Assembly (NCBI RefSeq): GCF_029227915.1
Contig: NC_079886.1
Coordinates: forward strand, 23,476,501 to 23,540,500
DNA from: Hydractinia symbiolongicarpus
Lineage: Eukaryota > Cnidaria > Hydrozoa > Anthoathecata > Hydractiniidae
Direction: 5' to 3'
Length of the DNA: 64,000 bases
The notes below the pieces were generated by a model. The model saw nothing but the letters and a program-made list of their open reading frames with translations. It was not told the DNA's origin and ran no database searches. The position numbers were made by a program, and so were the translations under genes. Numbering within the stretch: the first letter of the stretch is position 1; each line of letters begins with the position of its first letter. Positions 57,001-64,000 of this stretch are shown here, in pieces.

Positions 57001-58790
57001 CAAGAATTTTAAGTCAATTTTGTGGAACATTTTACTTTATAAAATCCTGTTGTTATGCAAACTCTGAGAACCATGTTGTTAATGACCTAAAAGCCTTAGC
57101 CCGATTTTAATTTCCACTACTCCTTAATAAATAAAAATTGGTGGTGTAGAAAGTGTCTACTTTCGTATTGGGTTTCACAGCTATTTCGATTCTGTGATAT
57201 GGAGTTTGCAGACAGTTGTGTTAGGAGGTTTCGAATTAGCGAAGTACAGGGGGGGGCAAAGTTGGGAATTAGAAGGTAAATTTTTGAAGTGAAAGAAGGA
57301 TCAAATAATAAAGTTTCAAACAAGTGTGGTAAACCACGAACAATCATTCGATGTAGTACGCACTTCGAAAAAATATAATTATGCGAATCTTTAATCAAAG
57401 TGCTGAAAGAAAGATTTTTGATTATAAGAGAGACAATAATTGGAAGGCAATATTGGAAGCCAAAGATTACGGTCACAAGGAAATAAATAAATCACCTTTT
57501 TGATCACTTCAAGAAGAAAATGTAAGATTTAACCTGAAAAGATCTTTGATTGAAAGGAAAAAATTTGAAATTCATGCAACAGAACTTTACAACAGCATAG
57601 GAGTATATGTGGAAATCTGTTATAACTTATAAGCGAGATGCATTTCCAAACATAAGCATTCTTGTCTTTAAGGATATCTGGTTCAAATTCTAGCGCTGAA
57701 CGGTGCTTTAATACCCTAACCAGTGTGCTTTCCCATCGACGACTTTCAATGGCTCATTTTTTAGTAATGATAAAATGTGATGAAAAAAAACGAGTGGATT
57801 GAAATTATCGAAAGAGCGAGGGCCATATATATGACGAAAAGAAGACGAAAAACGGTAGAAACATTTTCCCTTGTCCATGTGAATGTTCCTACAGCGGATG
57901 ATAACACAGTCAAGAATAGCCCCAGCAGTGTCAAGGTTGAGATTGCAATGACAAGCTTTTTAGAGAACTTTAAAAGAACACTTTTTCTGTATTTATTTTT
58001 GCTGATGTTTTTATGAAAACATCAAATAATAACCTGAAGAAAATAAGTTAAAAACATATAATACGGCAGTAACAAATAACTCATAAGTAGATTAAAAGTG
58101 AGTCAACATAATACATAACAAAATTCCTTAACTTATTTCGACTGAGATAAAGGTTGTTTAAACCTTCAGTGTTTGGGGTTTTCCGTTTGGATCTTGCCCT
58201 GAATTTTTTTCATTTTTTTCCATAATTTTTGCATATTGGGATCGCTCGCGCAAACAAGCTTTATTTATCATACACGTGCTTGTTTCTTATTGATAGGCCT
58301 GGAACCCAACATCTGTTACCGAGGAATTTAACAGATTTGCTGTTTAAAGTTGTTAAAACAATGTGTAATAGAATTTCATGGTTTAGATTATCTGCCATTT
58401 GAATTTTCATTCTTTCTTAAAAAAAACTTATGATTTAGTAAAAAGATGCTTATACTTTTAATAATAAATTGATATTAACAATAAATTGATATTGAATGAA
58501 AAAAGATTCCACTAAATATTGGTTGCATGTTACTGTCAACATTATATTTTATTTTAAGTTACATTTATTTTAGCTATATAGTAGTTGGCCACAGTTTTTT
58601 TATTTAACCTGTAGTTATTATTTTGACTCAATCATATCACATCAATGATTGGTATTGTTTTGACAATCTTTTATGGAACTAATTTAAAAAACCCAACTAG
58701 TTTTACTACACAGCGGTCATTCTTATAGCCATAGGGCTTCTTGTTTTAGGAATGATATGAACTTTTCTTTTCTTAGATTTTATAAGTAAA
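57001..58790. other. No gene recognised
   Basis: A short G8 run lies near 57247. The plus frame at 57777-58016 (MMKKNEWIEIIERARAIY) has a Met start but no domain or splice support. The remainder is A/T-rich with no supported feature. Confidence 0.35.
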
Positions 58791-59980
58791 ATATGACCGA
58801 AAACAAGACTAATAAAGAGGCTTTAATTGGTGAAATGAAAGATGTGGGGTGAGTTAACTTGTTTCAACCTGGTTTCCAGTACACTATTTTTATGAAATTA
58901 ACTAACCTACAATTTCTTGTGCTTCGTGTAGATATGATGGTTTGGTCTTCGCGACACGACTTTGATATTCATTTTTTTAAGACAAAAACAGGGGAACACG
59001 AATAAGAAAATATGCTACACGCATTATTGCATATTGCAAGGTCCCTATATAAAAAAGAAGTTGGTCCACAGCAAGCGTCATATGGATACCCTGAAGTTGT
59101 TCTCAATTACAAAACAGAGCTGGAACCAAGTAATATCAATGGATAAATTCGGGGGTGCATATGTAGTAAACTTGGAAGAATTTTGCAAAGCTCTAAGTAT
59201 TCTTAAGTTGATGTAACTAGGTATATATTATATACAAAATAAATATAAAAAAGAAACCTATTTTTTATATTTATTTGTGTGAAAAGCTTGAGGCTTGTAT
59301 TAAACCCCTTCATATTTTTGGAATGCATAGTGTTTTTATTGTTGCCTTTTGTAAAGCCTTTTTTCATTTCAGTGTCTTCTTCAACAACCCAGTCACTATT
59401 TTCAATTGTCCAAATCTCCACTTTTGAACTGATAAAGTTAATGTGCATATTTCAGCCATTTCGAATAAATTCTCCAAGGTATTGTTTAACCCAGAGTTGT
59501 ACATACATACACCCAAGCTCAATGTCTTTAAGGCAAACTCCATACCAGGTGATTGAATGACTCATTCTTGTTTCCTTAAAAAATATTTTACATCCCTCTA
59601 CGCAAGACTTGTCTGCAAGTTTTTTAAATATTGGAGTAACAGTGTTTGAACAATAGTATCGGTGTAAGGTGATTTTGTGGGCTTTTATGTTTGGGACCTA
59701 ACTGTAATATATGAAGATGTGCTTACTAAACAGACAGTGGAAAATATTATTAAAGAATAGCTTACCTGTTACAACAAGTTATTGGAAAAGTTTTCAAAGA
59801 ATATTGAATAGAAGCTACCCAAGTCGAAAAAAATTCTTATCAAACGACAGACCTGGTCAACAATGTTACACTCTTTTGTTTTGTGGCCAATATGCACTAT
59901 ATCATAGCAGCTTTTACTTCTGCTAATGTCAGTACAACAAGTTAAAGGAAAGATAAGGCTGGAAACGTTTGTGCATTCAT
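58791..59980. other. No firm gene; weak exon-like segments
   Basis: 58793-58848 encodes MTENKTNKEALIGEMKDV before a gtgagt donor. 58975-59190 reads KKEVGPQQASYGYPEVVLN and later FGGAYVVNLEEFCKALS with a stop between. They might be exons or a transposon relic, but I could not assign a family. 59203-59560 has open frames on both strands without domain. Confidence 0.25.
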
Positions 59981-60135
59981 GCGTATGCTGAAGTGTGATA
60001 ATGACTTGTCCATATAAGGAAATAATTTTTACGTTACTTTTTCTACTTGTTAACAACTTGTATTATGACTGTAGATGGCCGAAGTTACGGTCAAAATCTT
60101 TTACTAAATATATTGGATTCGTTGACTCGCTTACG
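59981..60135 (+). mobile_element. Penelope-like element 3' end, copy 2
   Basis: GCGTATGCTGAAGTGTGATA, ATGACTTGTC, TATTATGACTGTAGATGGCC and GACTCGCTTACG match the 3' UTR of the copy ending at 51840 with small indels. Only the last ~150 bp are present, as expected from 5' truncation. Confidence 0.75.
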
Positions 60136-61589
60136 TTTTTCATGTGTATTTGTGCAAAAGTTGAGATTTAAAGGTAAAAGGCACTTTGTTATTTATCATG
60201 ACAATTGATGCAACAAGTGCAAAATTTCAAGTGTACTCGTTTAGTATATTCTTATGCATGGAATTTATCTGTATTTTTAGGGGTAAGTAATATTTGGGTG
60301 ATATTTAGGCGGCAAGGAACGTGGTTATTTTACCACCTCTATAGAATTCAGGATATGTCAAATGCTATGATGATAAAACTCTGCACAGCAACTGCCAACT
60401 GACTCAAATAACATGAAATAATAAATGCTGATGTCATTATTTTTCCAAAAATGCCTTATTTTTTCTTCATCAGTTAAAAATATGTTTCTTTGGAAAAAGT
60501 AAGTATTCAGACTTTTATTTCAAACCCCAAGGCAAAGAGCAAAGCATATCGCAACATAAAACCATGTTTGCGTCGACCTCTACTGCAGTTACAAACTACC
60601 TTGGTTATGGTACCACAAGAAACCCAAGGATGTGCGCATGGTATCATGCTAAAAAGTTGTCAACGAAGTTTTCTCCAGTATGACAATGTTCAAAGTGTGT
60701 TCTGTTAAAAGCAGGATAAATTATCTGAATGGAATGTAATATTTTTCCAAATTTGTCCCGTTTCAGAATAACAAAACACAGAAAATAATGAAGACTGGTA
60801 CTTGATAAATCCTTTGCGTCTCGCTCCCAAGGCTCTGTGGGTTCTTTAACCACTTCCAAAACAAGTTGTACAGCTGAAGGATCAGGAAATGATTTATTTG
60901 ATTCGCATAGGAAACCATCCGAATTGTATATTTTAGTGGATTCAAAAGGAGAAGTGTATGTTTCCTGGAAATGCAAAGCACTGTGAAAAGGTATTTTTTA
61001 GACAGATGCCATAAAAACAATATCAGTTCGTCAATTTTCTGAAGAAAAAAAAACCGTTGCAAAAATACTAGAAATGCTTACTCACATGATTTGGCCACAT
61101 ACCTTCAAGGTCATGACTATAATTCTTCCCCATTTCCATGTTGAAGAAGGAAAAAAAGCATCTGACATTATGTCAAATTGCAAAGCTCTTTAAAAATGGT
61201 TGTTTAACTAATGGATGGCTTGTGGAGAAATCCATTGGTTTGCTCGTCCCGTATGTACTGCATATTGTGTGCCACTGTGGTTCTGATTTTGCATGACAGT
61301 AGTATATGGGTATCATAATATAAATACAAACTTGTGGCCTATTATTATCATTGGGGTTTTTTTTCTTGAAAAAAGACACTATCTACCTATCAATGTTTTA
61401 TTTAAACTCTAATAGACGACTTTCAAGGTTTACATTATTGCTGTACTTGTGCGCATGCACGAAAATCAACAGGCAAAACATTTTCTACACCACCCTTCTT
61501 TTGGGAGGTGTTACTGTAGAGTACGGATTGAATTTGTGATATTAGCTGTATTAATCCTAAATTTTATTAGAACTGTTATTTTTATAAAA
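60136..61589. other. No gene recognised
   Basis: Open frames on both strands at 60200-61060 lack motifs. I considered an accessory gene of the following THAP/DDE copy but found no diagnostic residues. Confidence 0.3.
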
Positions 61590-62740
61590 ATGCCTGATAC
61601 CTGCTTGTTTCTAATTGCACTAACAGACAAAGAAATGGTGACAGTAATGGTGGATTTTAAAAAAATCCAAGCAAAAAATATCCTGACTTAACAGAAAGAT
61701 GGTTAGCTGCAATTGGGAGAATCCGGTGGTCAGACAAACTGATAAAAAATGCCGAAAGTCTGCTACCTGCACTTTTTATCTGGTTACACTTTCCTATTAA
61801 AAATATTTCTACCAATCTTATTAAAAACCTTTTTAGAATATTCACTCAAGCTAGCTAGCTTGTCAGTATATTAAACCGTACAGAAAAAAGGTTGACAGAA
61901 AAGAGAAAAACTCAAAAGCACGAGAGGTGCCTAAGAGTTCCTTAAAAGTGTGCAATTAATGAGAGGGGTGATCCTGTCATAGAAGAAGTATCAGGCCCTA
62001 GTGTTACAGATTCAAGATAGTTTGAGTTGGAAGAACAAGTAAAAACTGTCACACAAAAAATACAAAAAAAGCAAAAGATGGTAAAGATTATTTCAAGAAA
62101 ATGCAAATAGAACTTAATTGTAGAATAGGAGATATTCATCAATTAAGAGAAAAAATTCAGAAAAAATTATTTTTCTACTGAAATTGATAAAGATCAATTT
62201 AATTGGATATTTGACATAGTTGAGGACGAAATTATTCAAATGAAAAAATCCTTAAGACCAAGAGATCACTTATTGTTCTTGTTAAATTGAAATTAGGACT
62301 TTACTATAAAGATATAGCATATAGATTTAATGTAAAATCGGTTATAGTGTCAAAGATTTACAGACAATTATTATCCATTTTGTCTAAATCATTGTTGATC
62401 TTGCTTGTATGGCTAAAGAAGCCAGCACTGAATAAAAACTTGCCAGAATGTTTTATACAACATCTCTTATATCTTAATGCTAGAGCACAAAGTTGGTCTA
62501 ATTACAAGATCACCAACACCATAAATTATTTAGTTGCGTATACACCATCTGGTGCAGTAAGATTGTTGTAAAGAGGATGGGGAGGAAGAGTCTCCGACAA
62601 AGAGGTCACTATCAAAAGTGGTTTTTTGGACTTACTAACTCGTGGAGATATGGTATTCACATGAATGTTAAGTTTTGACGTTCCAATGTTAAGATGTGTT
62701 TGAAAGTTATAGATATAGTACCATAACATCTCTTGTTATT
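61590..62740 (+). pseudogene. ISL2EU-like THAP + DDE_Tnp_4 transposase, copy 3 (heavily decayed)
   Basis: 61590 onward: MPDTCLF, then PDLTERWLAAIGRIRWSDKL and, one frame over, AKVCYLHFLSG with the THAP C-x2-H. 62160-62740 reads FDIVEDEI, LKLKLGLYYKDIAYRFNV, LPECF, NARAQSWSNYK, LVAYTPSGAV, GWGGRVSDKE and SGFLDLLTRGDM. These are DDE_Tnp_4 blocks in the right order. The IIDCxEIF segment with the first catalytic Asp is deleted between LPECF and LNARAQ, and the sequence fades before the second Asp. Confidence 0.7.
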
Positions 62741-64000
62741 GTATGAATTAAAGATTTCATAGTAGCAAAGCTGTTTATTTAACCTGGCAAGTATATCTGG
62801 GCACTCAGTAGCCTCTTTAAATAGAATTAGAGACCTAGAAAAAACATATAAATTTTTTTAGCAATTTTACTCCTGCTCTCTCTTAGTTATTTTCCTTAGG
62901 ATCATCAGCTCACAAAGCAAAATATTCCATGAAAAAAGGTGTCAATTTTTGCCCTAAGCTATTTAACTTTGTTCTTGTAAAAAGTATGCACATTCTTAAA
63001 TAATTTTTACAAGCACAAAATTATGTTATGTCAAATTAAACATGCTCCTAGAAGATTAAGCTATGTATTTATTAAATATAAAAAATATAGTAAACAATCA
63101 AACAGATCAAAAATATGTATTAATTGATACTTCTTCTGTAATTCTATAGCAGTGCTCACCAAATACACAACACAGATTAACATGTAGCACAATGGGTACC
63201 TTTTAAAATTGATTAGAAATATGTAGAATTAAAAGGTGATCATTACTTTTCCACAATCTTCCAATGTAATGCTCGCACTAAAAGATAAATAAAAGTTTAA
63301 AATAATAAAGACAAATATAATGTTGCATAAAAGACAGAATTTGAAAAATATATTAAATATATTAAACTAAAGGTAAGGCTCCTTTGTCATCAAAAGTTGG
63401 ATTATCTAAACAGTCTTTGATCATCACCATATCTTTACAATCATTTAATTTAAGGAATTGTCATTCTTACAGCTTGTAGACACAATAAAGAATTATTTTT
63501 CCTTTTTTCTTTACCTTAATGTGTATTAACTAAAGTTTTGTTACAAACTGCTGATTTTATTTTTTTCACATGGCAAGACGTTAAACTTACCGGTTATTGT
63601 TTTAGCACTTTAATGTTTGAAATCTTGTGTCCAACAAGTTTAGAAACAAAACCATTCAACTTCACCTATAGAATGCTCTTTATACTTGTTAAAAATCGCT
63701 TTGAGATTGAATTAAAGTAGAACTTAATGCATCATTTGCATATTGCCTGGTAGCGAGCAGGATTCGACTGTGATTTTTAACTTTAAGATCTAAAGAAAGT
63801 ATAAGACCTAAAATACTTTAACGGGTTTAAGAGGTTTTATATTTAAAAAAGAAGATACATCAGGAGGTGTAATTATAAAAACTCTCTTTCATTTATTACT
63901 TTTTGTTATCAGAAAACTTATCAAAAATTAATCAAAAGCTCTTTTTTTTGTTAAAAAGTTGTAAATTGTCATTACTGGTGATTTTACACATCTAGCATTG
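62741..64000. other. No gene recognised
   Basis: Very A/T-rich. The frame at 63538-63720 has a Met start and stop but no domain. No repeat boundary or RNA gene is visible up to the window end. Confidence 0.35.

Overview
The window looks like AT-rich invertebrate nuclear DNA, roughly one third G+C by eye. It has spliced genes with GT..AG introns, an animal adhesion-type receptor gene and a dense, layered load of eukaryotic transposons. A cnidarian is my best inference, because the mix of THAP/DDE (ISL2EU-like), integrase-core (IS3EU-like), hAT, pogo and Penelope-like elements and the protein variants seen here are typical of cnidarian genomes. The species cannot be fixed from sequence alone.

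Only one clear host gene is present. Positions 1-7832 (+) hold the last ten exons of a thrombospondin type-1 repeat transmembrane protein of the THSD7 family. All splice junctions fit one reading frame (830 residues in the window), ending in a transmembrane segment and a short cytoplasmic tail. A poly(A) signal lies at 8101. From 8.1 to 14.9 kb there is no recognisable gene, only a ~60-bp tandem repeat and a solitary hAT terminus.

From 14.9 kb the window is mostly transposon layers. (a) 14.98-17.85 kb is an ISL2EU-like THAP plus DDE transposase gene, interrupted at a TA by a 1651-bp pogo-type element (16043-17693) that carries a pogo transposase 3' end and a HIRAN-domain gene fragment. (b) 18151-21828 is an unclassified TIR transposon with 13-bp subterminal repeats and a broken transposase-like gene. 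(c) 22.1-22.5 kb is a Ty3/gypsy-like gag remnant. (d) 25926-31752 is an IS3EU-like element with 25-bp TIRs. It carries a HECT-domain gene (+) and an integrase-core transposase (-) with a 68-nt intron; a CR1/L2-like LINE sits inside the HECT gene. (e) 33857-34178 is a MITE with a 9-bp TSD. (f) 41413-43381 is a second pogo-type element, whose accessory gene starts with a RAG1 N-terminal-like zinc domain and ends with a HIRAN domain. (g) 44350-45283 is a short hAT derivative. (h) 46154-50999 is a nearly intact hAT with a 5-bp TSD whose transposase has an OTU/vertnin-like N-terminus. (i) 51.0-51.8 and 59.98-60.13 kb are Penelope-like 3' ends. (j) 52.1-54.5 kb is a relic with a 2A-like NPGP motif and a Mutator-like domain. 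(k) 54.68-56.12 and 61.59-62.74 kb are two further ISL2EU-like THAP/DDE relics. (l) 56.4-57.0 kb is a LINE tail.

The most interesting signal is that both pogo-type elements share one plan: a transposase on the minus strand and a HIRAN-ended gene on the plus strand, read outward from the centre. One of them preserves a RAG1-N-like zinc region. Together they suggest a two-gene pogo lineage with a RAG1N-HIRAN accessory protein. Second is the IS3EU-like element carrying a HECT E3-like gene, and third the OTU-hAT fusion. All family names rest on motif reading without database searches.
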